Positions 1-12,063 of a stretch of DNA of 64,000 nt are shown here, piece after piece; the stretch's first letter is position 1; every line of letters begins with the position of its first letter. This stretch comes from Panorpa germanica (taxonomy: Eukaryota; Arthropoda; Insecta; Mecoptera; Panorpidae). The stretch spans positions 8,122,001-8,186,000 of the forward strand of contig OY783219.1 in assembly GCA_963678705.1 (NCBI GenBank), in the 5' to 3' direction. The notes below the pieces were generated by a model, which made no database searches, had not been told where the DNA came from, and saw nothing but the letters and a program-made list of their open reading frames with translations. The translations under genes and the position numbers were made by a program.

Positions 1-748
1 TCCATTCACTATATTTAACGACTCTGCCTCGGGTAAACACCGGACACTTTAAATCACACAAGTTAAGGCAACAAACGCGCCCCTTTAATTGTACGGTAAT
101 ATAAATAAACAATAAAAAATAATACGATAAGAAAAGTAGAGTTTCTAGTTTTGAAATCGATTTAAAATCATTAATACAGTTGTACAGGTAACATAAGCTG
201 GTTAACTTAGTAATGTATTATGCTGATTGACTTTATATGACTTGAATTTTAAGTTAAAGCAAGTTTTGGTTAATGGATTATTTCATATAATTAAAACTGA
301 ATAACTAATTCAATCACAAAGTGTATGGCTTTGATTTAAATAATACTAGAGAATATTTTAATTTTAGAAATTCTTAATTTTGTATTAGTAGATTTACCTT
401 TAGTACATCTAACAAAACTTATAGCAACATATTTTGAAGGTATATACTTGGTTTTGACAAGTTTCTTTTTATTTCGTTGTGAAGATTTTTGGTACCATTT
501 TCTCACATACTTTTTCCATGTTAAAGACCTAATTTGTGCAGTGCACTTATCTTAAAAGTACTTAATATTATAAGAACAAATTTGGACAAGTACCAATATT
601 TTCACATACTCTCTGTTATATATAAACTAACTGTTAAATGTACTCTGTTCAAGATTCACATTAGTATTCCTAACACCCTGTATATTTTTATTCAAATGAT
701 ACTAAATAAAAGCAACCTGGTACTATTAGTGTTTTATTAACAATTGGA
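1..748. other. AT-rich non-genic stretch
   Basis: No coding region, repeat family member or RNA gene recognised. The only open frame (68 codons at 534-740) has low-complexity AT-rich composition and nothing resembling a domain or signal peptide. Confidence 0.6.
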
Positions 749-905
749 ATCTAGCTTACTGGTACGACAGGCCCGAGTCGGCATGTGTTCAGAGGCAGGT
801 TGTTCGTTACAGCATCAGCATCATCAGCATCCATCGCTCGCATCCAATCCAAACTGTGAACGATTTTCAGTGTTTAATAATGACAACTTAAAGGTGTCTA
901 TAATC
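749..905. other. GC-richer island with CATCAG-type triplet repeat
   Basis: This short block is clearly richer in G, C and CpG than its surroundings and contains a run of CAGCAT/CATCAG triplets around 810-836. No open frame or splice-site pair is convincing. It could be a non-coding first exon, a conserved element or old repeat sequence; I cannot tell which. Confidence 0.25.
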
Positions 906-1062
906 ATCTAACGAACATAGACTCATTTACATAACAGGGATGTACTTAAGATTATAAGATTTTAAAAATGATCTCGATTTTAAATATGAGGTGAATATAA
1001 AAGAACAAGACAGATGCTGCAAATTTTTTTATTGCAAATTTATTCATATTTATTTATACTAT

Positions 1063-1520
1063 ACAGGGTGTCCCAATATTCAACGATAAGCCGGCACCAG
1101 AGGGTGGTCCTGCTCATGACTACACAAGAAAAAAGAGAAAAAAAAAATTTATCTCATTTTGTTTAGGAATTAGAACATCGATAATTGAAACATCTGAAGA
1201 TATTTTTAACTACCATGACCACAATTTTTCAAATATTTCTGATTTTTTTTTTGTATCGGCAACCTAAATAGCGCTGCTATCTACCACAACCATTAAAAAT
1301 CCCAGAATGCTAGTAGTTTTTACACAAAAATCAATCGAAATTATTTTTTTCCCTAAATTTTTTAAAGATTTTTACTTTTTGTCCACTTTAACTCATCGTG
1401 GTGTAAAGAAAAAGTATGAACACTACTATGGCAAGTTTTTTTAAAAATCGGCGCTACTCTGCAGGATTCCAAAATGGTATAATACTCCAGGAAAACTAGC
1501 AATTAAAAAAAATTATGCAT
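1063..1520. repeat. Remnant of an ACAGGGTGTCCC-type mobile element
   Basis: The block opens with ACAGGGTGTCCC, a terminal motif seen in many insect dispersed elements. It continues with non-coding A/T-run sequence. A stretch near 1080-1105 (ATAAGCCGG...CAGAG) resembles 61,915-61,945 inside the TTAA element at 61.8 kb. No open frame. The other end was not found, so the class is undetermined. Confidence 0.4.
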
Positions 1521-1940
1521 ACTATTTCTAAACAAGAACCAAATTTCATAAATTGTTGTTGTTGATAGTTATCTCTTTTACAATACCCAAAATAGGTTTT
1601 TTATAGGTATTTTATGAAATATTATAGGTATACTTTTTACTTTTCTAATTCGACTCTGCTGACTTTATTTAGAAATTGGTTTTCAACACGAATTTGTGAA
1701 CATTTTCACGTTCGAGTCCATGATTTATCTTAATCGAAGATTCGGCTGCTGCGACTGTTGCTGCCTCATAAATTACCACTCCTCGCACTCCACCTATCCT
1801 TCTCACTCACTTCAACCCATCTATACTCTCGTAATGTTTGTTATCGGTTTTATAGCTCTCCTAATCATTTATATATAAAAAGAAGAAGTCTGTTTTTAAG
1901 AGTTAATAAGGTTGACCAGGAAATCGAACCTAATTATATA
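1521..1940. other. Non-genic stretch
   Basis: AT-rich sequence. Two overlapping frames of 60 and 72 codons (1696-1976) differ only by reading frame over a Cys/Ser/His-rich stretch and lack promoter, Kozak or domain support, so I do not call them. Confidence 0.5.
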
Positions 1941-2067
1941 AAACCCATAATGATTTGCTTCGTTTATGGGTTTTAGTTTATGGGGATTTGAACTCTAAAC
2001 ATCTTAATTTAGATAAGAGTCGCCTACAGCCTGCACGCTTGACATTATGGTGCTGGGCTATTGGTTT
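1941..2067 (-). repeat. tRNA-derived SINE-like head
   Basis: On the minus strand an A-box-like TAGCCCAGCACC (2049-2060) is followed about 60 bases later by a B-box-like GTTCAAATCCC (1983-1993), the spacing of a tRNA-derived RNA polymerase III promoter. The sequence does not fold into an obvious full tRNA, so a SINE head is likelier than a tRNA gene. A short hairpin (AAACCCATAA ... TTTATGGGTTT) lies just downstream at about 1941-1973. No second copy was found in this window. Confidence 0.45.
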
Positions 2068-2226
2068 TGTTTGTTTGTCTTATGGTAATTAACTTAAATC
2101 TTGTTATAATTATTATTGAATATAAATTCTTGAGCTACAGGTTTTAATTATAATTTGTTTATTCATGTTAAGTTTTTGCTAAATATATTTGTTGTTTATA
2201 TTGGGTTTGAGGATCTACTAGAAAAA

Positions 2227-2863
2227 AAATGGACTTGTGTCCTATGTCTTAATTTATATAAAAGTGTACTATATATTGATAAAGTTGGTTACTAGAACCT
2301 CAAATGTTCAATTATTTTATAATAACTACTTATATGTTAAGAGATATTAACAATTAAAAAAGTCATTTTGTTTCTTTAATTATTAAAGGGATTCAACGTT
2401 GTACACATTCCAAGTGCAATTGACATCACAATCCTTGTGTAAGGTTACCAACCTTACAGCTCATAAATCTCTGCTATATGTATTTATATGTCAAAATATT
2501 AAATATAATTTACAGCTACTTCAAGGAACAATCAAATTTCAATATTATGTCTGCCTTAGCAGGGTTAAATAATATAAAAACTTATTATTCTTTGATTTGA
2601 CTTGATTATTTGACTTCCAACAGCTACAAAACATTACCACAGCACTGACCTACTCAACAAATAACTGACGTTAAAATACATTTCATGTCATACAAATATG
2701 GCTGATCATTTCTAGCGCTAAAACTACGATTCAAATTTTTAATTGCTATATCTCCGTCAACATTTAGATATTTAATAAAATAGACACGTCACACATTTAT
2801 TAACATCAATTTCAATCAACAATTAAAAAATCGACCACTAAAAAATGAGGACACAAGCCCATT
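2227..2863 (-). mobile_element. MITE-1 copy (non-autonomous DNA transposon)
   Basis: Inverted relative to the copies at 10.3, 31.4 and 38.9 kb. The family has a terminal inverted repeat of about 16 bases, AATGGGCTTGTGTCCT, and is about 520-640 bp long. This copy has one mismatch at the left terminus (TGGACTTG). The interior is non-coding and similar along its length to the other copies. A target duplication is not clear because the left flank is an A-run. Confidence 0.8.
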
Positions 2864-3330
2864 AGAAAGCTCTTTCATGTAAAATACATTTCTAGAATTT
2901 TTCTGAAAGTGTGTAATATGGGATAACAAAATGGGAAGTGAAATGATTATATCAGGTGCCCTATTTCTGAGTCTTGCGAACAATAATCGTGATCGAACAG
3001 ATATGATTTATATGAGTGAAATATTTTACGAATAACTATTAAAAGAGTATTTCTGAACTATAATAATAATTAATAATAAAACTCAGGAATAGTACAGGAG
3101 TACTCTTTTAAAAGTGATTCGAAAAATGTTTCACTCATATAAATCAGATCTGTTCGATCACGGATATTATTTGCAAGACCCCAAGCCACAGAAGTCCAAA
3201 TATTAGAAGCAGTGAAGGTAGATATTACTGCAAAGGAAGGAAAATGTTAAGGAGCAGAAAGTCTGGTGAAAATATTCCGTAAAGACCATTCGATAATTCC
3301 ATTAAAACAAAATGAAGTAATTCATCATCT
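2864..3330 (+). pseudogene. Retroelement remnant split by a foldback insertion
   Basis: Two short pieces, about 2930-2962 and 3180-3290, match the sequence just downstream of the gag-like frame at 60,838-61,140 (shared phrases such as GAAATGATTATATCAGG and CAAAGGAAGG). The 209-bp foldback at 2971-3179 interrupts them. No reading frame survives. It is recognisable only by comparison with the 60.8 kb copy. Confidence 0.4.
2971..3179. mobile_element. Short foldback element
   Basis: The two ends are imperfect inverted repeats of about 70 bases: GTCTTGCGAACAATAATCGT at the left pairs with the sequence ending TTATTTGCAAGAC at the right, with GATCGAACAGAT and ATCTGTTCGATC inside. A short AT-rich spacer separates the arms. 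It interrupts a retroelement remnant, which supports insertion rather than chance palindromy. Confidence 0.65.
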
Positions 3331-3340
3331 GCAAATTAAA

Positions 3341-3735
3341 TAATGTTATTTTTTAATTGCCTGAAGGCCACACATGCTGCAGGTTTAATTAAAAATTAAA
3401 ATAAATATTGGAATTATATATATATTAACAAGTTGGGAGGGCATTACCCACCTAACTGTAAAGTTGACAGCAGACCGTGAATAATAACTACAACTAATTA
3501 TAATTCAAATTAGTTAACAGTTGGTTAATAATTAAATTAAAACTATAACAGATTTTTATTAATAAAGACAATATGTTTATAGAGTACAAGAATTATTATA
3601 TCGCCTTATATCACAGTGGACAAATGTAGTACTACAGCTTTGGAGGATACAATTTTGTTATTTGGTTACCAATATTGAAAATTTCAAACTCTAAATAAAA
3701 TTAGTTGTCAAAACAAAACTATAAAGTTAATGTAC
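3341..3735. other. AT-rich non-genic stretch
   Basis: Nothing recognised apart from simple A/T runs. Confidence 0.5.
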
Positions 3736-4345
3736 ACTATAAGAAATATTACTCGAGCACCCAATCAGGCATTAACAGGGTATGCCGTTATTAGGACCAT
3801 GTTAGGCCATTACAAGGAATGCATAGTTGAGTCATATTAAGGTTAGTTTTATCAGGCAATCATAAAGAGTGCCACATAAATCCCTGATCGAGCACTCATG
3901 AGATTATATTGTTTGGGACATACACGACAAGAACCTTGTTAGGCTCTGACAAGGAAATCGTTATCAGAATTAATCCAACAATAACACCCAGTAAACAATT
4001 TAGTGAAGTGTCCTGTTTTGTAACGTTTCTATCACTATTGCATTTCAATTATAGTTTGCATCAACTTTATCTTCATTTGTATTCCTGCAGATGGAGTGGT
4101 TTCGTCATTTGTAGCCGATAAAATTTCATATGAAAGACTGTGAAAAACGGAACTCTTTTATGATAAAAAAATCATACGCATCTTCAATATGATGGCAAAG
4201 TGACTCCAAAATGTTATCAAGAATATAAATACAAATTTTACCGTAAACTAGAATCATTAAAGGGTGGCACTGTTAGAATCAGGTAAGACTCTTGTTAGAA
4301 ACCCCGTTAGTTTCTCTATTAGGACCTTACCGGGTTAATAAGGCT
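3736..4345. repeat. Degenerate repeat with GACAAGAACCTTGTTAGG-like motifs
   Basis: Variants of a short motif around (A/G)GGACC/AACCTTGTTAGG recur on both sides of the MITE-F insertion at 3987-4214. They are the reverse-complement type of the 23-bp tandem repeat at 27,281-27,371. The array is too diverged to give a clean unit length. Confidence 0.35.
3987..4214 (+). mobile_element. MITE-F copy (decayed right end)
   Basis: Begins with the family terminus CCCAGTAAACA and is similar throughout to the copies at 23.4, 25.5 and 46.1 kb. The expected right terminus TGTTTACTGGG has decayed to ATGTTATC. The open frame crossing it (70 codons from 3909) is incidental, since the same sequence in other copies is broken. 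Confidence 0.7.
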
Positions 4346-6440
4346 CTTCTGACAAATTTAGTAAATAAAAATTGAAGGAATAAGATGAAATATGCCTCAA
4401 GATAAATTTGTTAGCGTTATCTTTATCTTTCTTGTCTGTTTTGAGACAGTTGTGTCTTCAGTGTGTAGTCGCACTAACAATTTTCGTAGTACAGATTTTT
4501 ATTTTGTTTGTTTAAATATATACGCTTAAAATCTTTCCGTATAAAATTTTTATACTATTATTATTTTATGATTTTCTTATTCACCTGTTCGACGTACCTC
4601 AGACTAAAATAATTAGCGAGCAGAGAACACTCCGGGCCATAACAAGTTCACGCAGAATTAATTACCGCACTCTTCAATTAGTATTAAATGATTTATGACT
4701 TATTTTTGACTTTTAATGATTTTTGACTTTTAACGTTCTTTAAATTATTGAACCGTATAATTAATTATTCATTAATTAGCATTATTTAAAACACCAAATT
4801 GTTTACAGTTTTACAAAATAAAATTAATTAAAATTAGATTAATAAAACATTGTATTTTGCACCTGTTAACGGTATATTATCAGACAACAGTTAGTTTTAG
4901 CAAATTTAGCGCGTCGGTATCTGTGCCGTGCACGTCATCTAATTTGCATAGTATATACATGGGGATGTGCTAAATAAAAAGGGAAAAAGTGGAGCGGTAT
5001 TTCTTTAAAATATTTATTTAAAATAACTAGTTTAAAATAATATCTAGATGAATACTGAGTTGATGAAACTAAACTAAAAAATATGAAATTTTAAATATTC
5101 ACACATTTACAAAAGCTTTGTTAGTATTTTGTTTCCTCAAAGAATAAGGCACAAAACTAGTTTTTGTTAGAATTGCAGTATAATATGTACGTGGTAATCT
5201 TCCCTATTTGTTTTTATATTTGAGACCACCCATAGAACAAAATATGAAACAAGGAGATAATAATAAACATGTGTTCGTAGAAAATCCTCGAGGCAGCCAT
5301 CTCTCGCTACTGTAATCCTTTTAAAATATGAACAGTACAAAGAGAAAAGAAGCTAAGTCAACTTGAGTGTTCTCTATATATAGTTGTCTGTATATAGAAA
5401 ATGCACAGATGATGAATAATTGATGCTTTGCTTTTGATCTCCGAATTAGTTATATACAAGACAATGCCTCCAGTTTTATTAGGAATTGTAAATTTTAAAC
5501 AAACTCATGTGTTGCTCTAAAATTTAAAGTTTTATTTTCGTAATTTACATAAAAATTTAATAATTACATTGTTTAACTTAAATCATACCTGAAATTTAAA
5601 GAAACGACATTTAAAGTTTATTATTTACCATAAATTGTTAATTCCTTTTTATCTAATTTTATTATAACCTCACAATGTGCACTTAACTGACTTACTAACT
5701 AAAACGTGTTGAACGTTATTCTGACAGTGACATCTATTGCGTTCATGAGTATATGTTTTCACTGAACGATCACCGACAGACGACTAACTAAAGAAATACC
5801 GTTGAATAAATAAATAAATTAAATAATTGTATTTGTTGGTTGGAAAAAGAGTCCAGAGTTGTTAATCTGATGAACCAAGCACCATGGGACAAAAGTTACC
5901 AGATTTTACTTGCTAGAATATAGCACTAATGGGTGTAAAGTGTTAGCTGAAGGTCTAGTTCAAATGATAACGCTATGGGCTTGTATTTTAATGATTTGAG
6001 ATCGTATGAATTTGCTAGTTTCTTTGATTTAGTACAATTACATATGATATCAAAATGCGACTTAGTTTGTAAGCGTGTAGCGTCGTTGTTGTTCTTCACA
6101 GATACGACAATGATGGATTATAATATCACTACCACAATGGTCATAAGCGGCCAACTGTTGTTAGGTGTTTTGACTGGGAAAACACGGTTTTAAGTTACTA
6201 ATTGGACTTTACCCGCTTTTTCTTTATACCATTCATATGCCTTGTGCGATACGTCGAATATGTCGCTAGTGTTTTGTAAGTGTCGTCAGTCTTCACTTAA
6301 TCTTAGAGCACTACTTATGTAGGCATTTGAATTATAAAACAAATTTAAATTTAAATAAATGACTCAAATATTTCAGACAAGTGGTGTATGTATGTTTGGT
6401 AATTTTGTGTTATTATTTAGCTAGTGCCTATTGGTAAAAC
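4346..6440. other. AT-rich non-genic stretch
   Basis: No gene or recognisable element. The longest frame (72 codons, 5975-6193) has no signal peptide, domain or promoter support. Confidence 0.5.
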
Positions 6441-6443
6441 AAA

Positions 6444-6795
6444 TACTGAATCTGATACTCGAGTGAACCGTTCATTTTTCTTTCATAATATATTCTCACG
6501 ATACAGACGAAAATGAACATTTATTCGGCATTATACTCTATTACTATGTCATCAGGCGATATTGGAATTCACTATACTACAGAACACGAGTTAAATAGAC
6601 TGAGCCCGAGTGAATGTTCATTTTGTGTTCAAACGTTTTATTTTTCGTTGAAGCGCGAGTGAACGTTGCTGAATGAACTTATCCAATATCGCTGGATCGA
6701 TTCACTAATGAATTCATTCGTAACTTCTGATTTATTTTGTGTTCAAACGGTTCATTTCGAATGAAAGGCAGGAATGAACAAAAATAGAACCATGT
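6444..6795. repeat. Foldback-like block rich in GAATGAAC/GTTCATTC motifs
   Basis: GTTCATT and AATGAAC-type words recur on both strands. The ends (TGAACCGTTCATTTTTC on the left; GAATGAACAAAAATAG on the right) and the internal pair GCGATATTGGA / TCCAATATCGC are inverted with respect to each other. This is consistent with an eroded foldback transposon, but borders are uncertain. Confidence 0.4.
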
Positions 6796-6925
6796 AATAT
6801 CAGTTTAACACATTTTATTGATGCTTTGCTTGCGATTTTTTTTAATTATGCATAACACAAATTTTGTAATAATTGTTTACTGTCAAAAATATACGCAAGA
6901 GCCTAATAAACACTTGGAGAGTAAG

Positions 6926-7345
6926 GCCCTTCGCACACGACGCGACTGATTGCAAACTAAACGCGAAGCGAAGTTATCAACGAAAATGAGCACGAGCTAT
7001 GTCGTGCCGTGTATCGTGACTCTATAGAATTTTTAACAAAAGCAAAATAAAGGATTCTATTGTATTATATTTGATTGTATGTATGTATTTAAATATTTTT
7101 CAATAGTATTCGTACACATCTCTCTTGATGAAACCAACAATCCTTTGCGACCGAGAAATCTAGTCGCTGAATATATGCTCAAAACCAGTTTAAAATCAGT
7201 TTAGTTACATTCGTGCCGTGTGTTTTATCTCACTCGTAAACACATTTGTTTTTTTACAAACAACACAGTTGTAATGACATTCGGTTCGGGCAGATTCGGG
7301 GCTAAGATTCGGGTTTGCAACCTGTCGCTCCGTCTGCGGACGCCC
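6926..7345 (+). mobile_element. MITE-D copy
   Basis: Shares the left terminus (AAGGCCCTTCGCAC, then GACTGATTGCAAACTA) and most of the interior with copies at 8362-8766 and 35,668-36,040. The right end keeps GGGTTTGCAA but is otherwise diverged. Non-coding. Confidence 0.65.
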
Positions 7346-7757
7346 GAATTTGACTTTGAATTAGATACCGAATGAAACAGAAGACGAATGCTAATTAATT
7401 AATATTAGACTTCTCAATAAATTGACCAGTGCGCACAAAACACGCAGGACATATACTATAGTAGTTTTGACTAGTTTTTACTTTAAATAGTATGTGTGTG
7501 TTTTTTTTAAATGAATTTATTTTTCACGTTAAATTTATAAAATATAGCATTTTTTATTTGTAATAGCTTTTCGATTCGGTGTTTTTTTGTGGAATGAAAT
7601 AAATCTGATACAACCTACACCACTGATGTCTTTGTTAACAGAACAACTGACACTAACTAATGCGAAGTAATCAATCGTCGTACAAACACAAAACATCAAA
7701 CATCGCTATGCAGGCTATTTAGAAAATGCAGTATTAAATCTATATAAGCGTATGTCT

Positions 7758-7759
<2 letters not shown>

Positions 7760-7831
<72 letters not shown>
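7760..7831. repeat. (TA)n microsatellite
   Basis: An uninterrupted run of about 36 TA dinucleotides. Confidence 0.95.
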
Positions 7832-7834
<3 letters not shown>

Positions 7835-8141
7835 CACTTGATGATTGAATCAATTTTTTGTGTTATTAAAGGTATCCTTTTACAACAAATATTTTAAACG
7901 TTTTATATTTCTTTTATTTGATTATATTAAATTAATGAACCAAAAAACTTGCTCGTGTTAAAATTTAAAGTCCTCTAAATGTTTTGAGAGTTGAAAGAGT
8001 TCACGTGAAGCAAGCAACTATTTAATAGTAAATGAAACGCATCGTAAGAGCAATCATTTCGTGAAATAGCAGTACAATTTTCCATCTCTTTCTTTTTTAT
8101 TGATAACATTAACTTTTTTTTTAACAACGAATTCGAATGGC

Positions 8142-8215
8142 CTTGCATTAAACGCGTTGGATCTATCGTATGAAACGTGGAAGAGGAGGGAAGCGAGAGG
8201 CAAGCTATTTACTAA
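8142..8215. mobile_element. MITE-E terminal fragment
   Basis: GCATTAAACGCGTTGGAT followed by an ATCGTATGAAACGTGGAAGAG-type sequence matches the left arm of the element at 44,461-44,695. Only one end is present here. Confidence 0.5.
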
Positions 8216-8361
8216 AAGCTATATGTTTAATTAAGTCGTTACTTCTTTAGAAATATTTATTGCCACAAACCATATACCGACTGACACCATGTCGTTTTAA
8301 ACTTTTGGCGTAAATGTTTTCAGTAAGGTGTATTACACTTTAGCATGAAAAAAACTTACAT

Positions 8362-8766
8362 TTAGGCTGTCTGTACACGGGTTTACTGATTACAAACTAG
8401 CCGAGCAACAAAGTTTCTAACGAAAACGATAAACGAGCCATGTCGATTCGTGTTTCGTGACTATAGAATTTTTAACAATAGCATAATAGGGGATTTTATT
8501 GTGTCGTATGCTGAGGTATTTGTATGTATGTATTTAAATAATTTTAATTAGTGTTTGTGCACATCTCTGTTCGTAATGTCACCATCAAAAGCATGCAACG
8601 TAATTGCTCTGCTACCAAGAAACACAGTCGCTCAAAACGTGCTCAAAACCAATTTGAAATCAGTTTAGTTTCGTTCGTGTCATGTGTGTTCTCTCACTTG
8701 TATTGCATTCACATTCGGTTCGGGCAGATTCGAGACTCGCGTTTGCAATCACGCGAGCCTTACTGT
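8362..8766 (+). mobile_element. MITE-D copy
   Basis: Left end ACTGATTACAAACTAGCCGA and right end GTTTGCAATCACGCGAGCC match, inverted, the terminal repeats of the 35.7 kb copy. The interior, including a CAAAAGCATGCAACGTAATT phrase, is also shared. The 87-codon frame inside it is incidental. Confidence 0.7.
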
Positions 8767-8869
8767 TTATCGATACATCACTATCGTCGCATAAAAATCG
8801 CAGGTTTAAAATAAATGTACACATCCGCACGGCTTAGTTGCTGCCAGTGTGACAGAACTGATTACATTC

Positions 8870-9150
8870 ATATTCAAATTCAAAGATATTTATTAGTCGA
8901 ATGTTATTACATAATTAATATTAATTACAATATGTGTTATTCTAATTTATGGAGCCTGGCCTGAGCTTAAATCCACATTGTCGATGTTCTAAGTTGATGT
9001 CTTGTATTATATTTTGTCTTATGTGCTTGTGTAGGGAAACGTGGTTAAAAAACCCTACTTTGCTGTGGTGGAACTTTACATATGGAGAAATATGTTGTGC
9101 AGCATGTACCTAGAGGATCCTGTCTTTCGGTAGTCTGTATTTGATCTTGA
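8870..9150 (-). pseudogene. Decayed coding remnant, probably LINE 3' region
   Basis: On the minus strand a frame of about 69 codons from about 9148 to a stop at 8942 is broken by one internal stop (about 9110). It has a non-random, His/Lys/Arg-rich composition. Downstream on the same strand (8870-8900) lies TTTGAATTTGAATATGAAT, a repetitive tail like those at the 3' ends of several insect non-LTR elements. I do not recognise the protein, so the LINE assignment is inference from the tail. Confidence 0.35.
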
Positions 9151-10221
9151 ATGGTGGGCTATTGTGTGTGTATTGTCCAAGGTGATACCTGATTACATAC
9201 ACAGGGTGGGTAGATTACCTAGCAATCTGAGTCGTACAACTTCGTCGGTCCTTTCCGGATTTAGAAAGTCAAAAAAGGACCGATATAATCCTGGGACCAA
9301 AATCGTGCGTAATTTTAACGGTACACGGAAACGTATGCTTAGTTCTATACTTGTAATAAATGACCTTTTACATATATATGTCGGTGATTTTTTGATATAA
9401 AATTGACCGTAATCAATTTTGGAACCGAATCTTTAGTAGATTAGACATCAGGCAATTTATTTAATACGTTACTCAAAAATGTTAACCAGCTACCTTAAAC
9501 GTTACCCGATTTGTCAACTGATTGTTGATAATTATTTAAATGTTGACAAGTACTCGTATTTGGGTATAAGTATTATTAAGATGTCAACGAAACGCGCGGC
9601 AACTTTGTGCTTTTAATACCATTCAGATTTAATGCGTATAAGTTTTAAAAGATATCTTTAGTAAGTATATATACATGATCTTGATATTTAAGAAGGAGTA
9701 GAAGAATTTCATTAATTTTAGTCAAGAGGAATTTTAAATTAATTTTATTCTGGTTAGACAAAAGAGAATGTAAATGTTTCAGAAAGTAGTAATTCTATAG
9801 GATTTTTACATGATCAGATAAGATCTTCAATTAGTTTCAGATTCAAACGAACTGTCCGTTTATTGTATGCATAAATACTAGAATCTAAACGGCGGATCTG
9901 AATCTGAAAAGACAGACCTTTCTGTCGAATCGAATTTAAAATCGAATCTGATTCGAACGTCTCAAGATGTAAGGAGGTATAATAAATTATATATAAGTAT
10001 AAGTAGTAAACCTTAAAATATCAAAAATGATGGACTAGTAGGTTGGCAATCTCGGAACTTAAAAGATTATTTAACATTAACAATATAATGAATTTAAAAG
10101 ATCATCCGATGATTTGCCCTGTCTGTTATATAACACTGAAGCCATTTACCACAAACAGCTGGGTTGTGTAACCTATCTAATTGAAAATCGGAAAATAATC
10201 TCGATTTCTTATTACTTCTGT
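9151..10221. other. Non-genic stretch
   Basis: Contains a short inverted pair, CGGTCCTTTCC ... AAAAGGACCG (9249-9282), and otherwise AT-rich sequence without recognisable genes. Confidence 0.45.
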
Positions 10222-10333
10222 GACGTCATAAGCACTACTACAACAAGCAGCGAAACTAATGTTCAAATTTGATATAGATATAACTCCGTCAACTTTTGGA
10301 TAATTAAAAATCTAAAAACCTTTATTTCAATCA
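10222..10333 (-). repeat. Partial, diverged MITE-1-like end
   Basis: The sequence reads like the interior-to-right part of MITE-1 on the opposite strand (GATATAACTCCGTCAACTTT ... TTTCAATCA) and directly abuts the full copy that starts at 10,334, giving a head-to-head arrangement. Confidence 0.4.
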
Positions 10334-10890
10334 AATGGGCTTGTGTCCTCATTTCTTAGTGGTCGATTTTTCAATTGTTGATTGAAATTGATTTTAATAA
10401 ATGTGTATTGGCGTGTCTATTTTATTAAATATCTAAATATTGACGGAGATATAGCAATTAAAAATTTGAATTGTAGTTTTAGCGTAATGCATTTTAACGT
10501 CTGTTATTTGTTGATTAGGTCAGTGCTGTAGTAATGTTGGTAGTCAAATAATCAAGTCAAGTCAAAGAATACTAAGTTTTTATTTTATTTAACCCTGTTA
10601 ACGGCAGACATAATATTGGAATTTTATTGTTCCTTGAAATAGTTGTAAATAATATTTGATATTTTGATATATAAAGCAGAGATTATGAGCTGTAAGGTTG
10701 GCAGCGATTGTGATGCCACATGCATTTGAAATGTGTACAATATTGAATCGCTTTAATAATTAAATAAACAAAATGACTTTTTTAATAAGGAGTTATTTAA
10801 AAATAATTGGACATTTGAGGTTCTAGTAACCCACTTTATAAATATATAGTACACTTTTATAGAAATTAAGACATAGGACAGAAACCCATT
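10334..10890 (+). mobile_element. MITE-1 copy
   Basis: Left terminus AATGGGCTTGTGTCCTC is intact; right terminus is slightly diverged (GGACAGAAACCCATT). About 557 bp, non-coding, alignable end to end with the 31.4 and 38.9 kb copies. Confidence 0.85.
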
Positions 10891-11629
10891 TAAAAAATAG
10901 ATGACATATAAGACTATTTAGCAAATTATATACCATTACATAAAAACAAAAATGAATTTAATTAACGAAGAACATAAAGGGGTAAAATGCAAATTTGTAT
11001 AAAATAAATATAGTTCCCCACAAACATTTTTTCGTGTAGTAGTAACATCGAATAGCCTGATTACAATTTGAGTAAGATTTTTCGGAACACGTTCTAAGCC
11101 ACAGGAAAATATATTCCGTTCAAGAAAATAAATTTTGTAGTTTAAAGCTTAAGATTATGGAGTGGGGTAATGCATTTTTGCTTCTGAAATTTTCACCTTC
11201 GTTTTTGATCCAAAATACCTTCGAAATAGATACTCTTTTTTTGTTGTAGTCCATAAGTCACTCTATATCGCACAAATGTCGATTCCTATACTAGGTTGAG
11301 TTCTAGAATATTGCATTTGATTTTTTCGGGTTATACTTCTCTGATGGAAGAGTATATATAGATAAACATATAGTCTACTTCTCGTATGCGATATTGAACA
11401 TAGCACATACCTTATATTATAAGTATTAGTGGTGCTGGTGGTTCACCTGACTGCAATGTTCATCTGACATGATTCTTATGATGGAATGTGAAGTTCGTGG
11501 TAATTTCTGGCTTCTGAATACGCCGTGCCTTATATACCTGTACGTACCGTCCGTGATCCGTGATCTGTGAGCCCTGAGATGTAATATGAGATGAACCATC
11601 AAACAACAGCACGCATCATCCAGATCCAT

Positions 11630-11631
<2 letters not shown>
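10891..11631. other. Non-genic stretch
   Basis: No gene recognised. A minus-strand frame at 11,426-11,707 is only the reading of the (CA)n repeat and flanks. Confidence 0.5.

Positions 11632-11677
<46 letters not shown>
11632..11677. repeat. (AC)n microsatellite
   Basis: 46 bases of perfect AC dinucleotides. Confidence 0.95.
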
Positions 11678-11681
<4 letters not shown>

Positions 11682-11907
11682 ACAAATACAGCCTCACACA
11701 CGTTCACCTGTACAGAGAACCTCGAGGAGACATTATAGACACGTAAGCTATGGGATGACCAGTGACGGAGATTTGGTTTTAAATGTAGGGCTTTTGTAAT
11801 TCAATAATTAGTTTTATAGAAAAATGTATAATGTTAGAATTACTTTTAAAATAAGCTATGGAGAAACACACTTCTTTGAAATGTTATCACTTTTTTGTAT
11901 TACTTTC

Positions 11908-12029
11908 TATAAAGACACGTTAGCAGTTCGCAACAGACTATATTTGACATAAGAAAAAGTTTTTACACAACAGATTACAGATGGCGTTACTAGTTACAAA
12001 GTAGTGATATTTTGATACCTATTACAATA
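11908..12029 (-). repeat. 3' LTR of the copia element
   Basis: 122 bp, matching 16,084-16,205 base for base as read. Short even for copia-type elements, whose LTRs are often 150-300 bp. Confidence 0.95.
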
Positions 12030-12038
12030 CCCCCACTT
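12030..12038 (-). promoter_or_regulatory. Polypurine tract
   Basis: AAGTGGGGG on the minus strand immediately abuts the 3' LTR, the position and composition of a plus-strand primer. Confidence 0.8.
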
Positions 12039-12063
12039 ATCAGAATAATCTAAGTACACATGA

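Noticed and set aside
1983..2060. A tRNA gene on the minus strand
   Set aside because: A- and B-box-like motifs are present, but no acceptor stem or anticodon arm folds convincingly; SINE head preferred.
11426..11707. 93-codon minus-strand frame with a Val-Cys repeat
   Set aside because: It is just the translation of the (AC)n microsatellite and its flanks.
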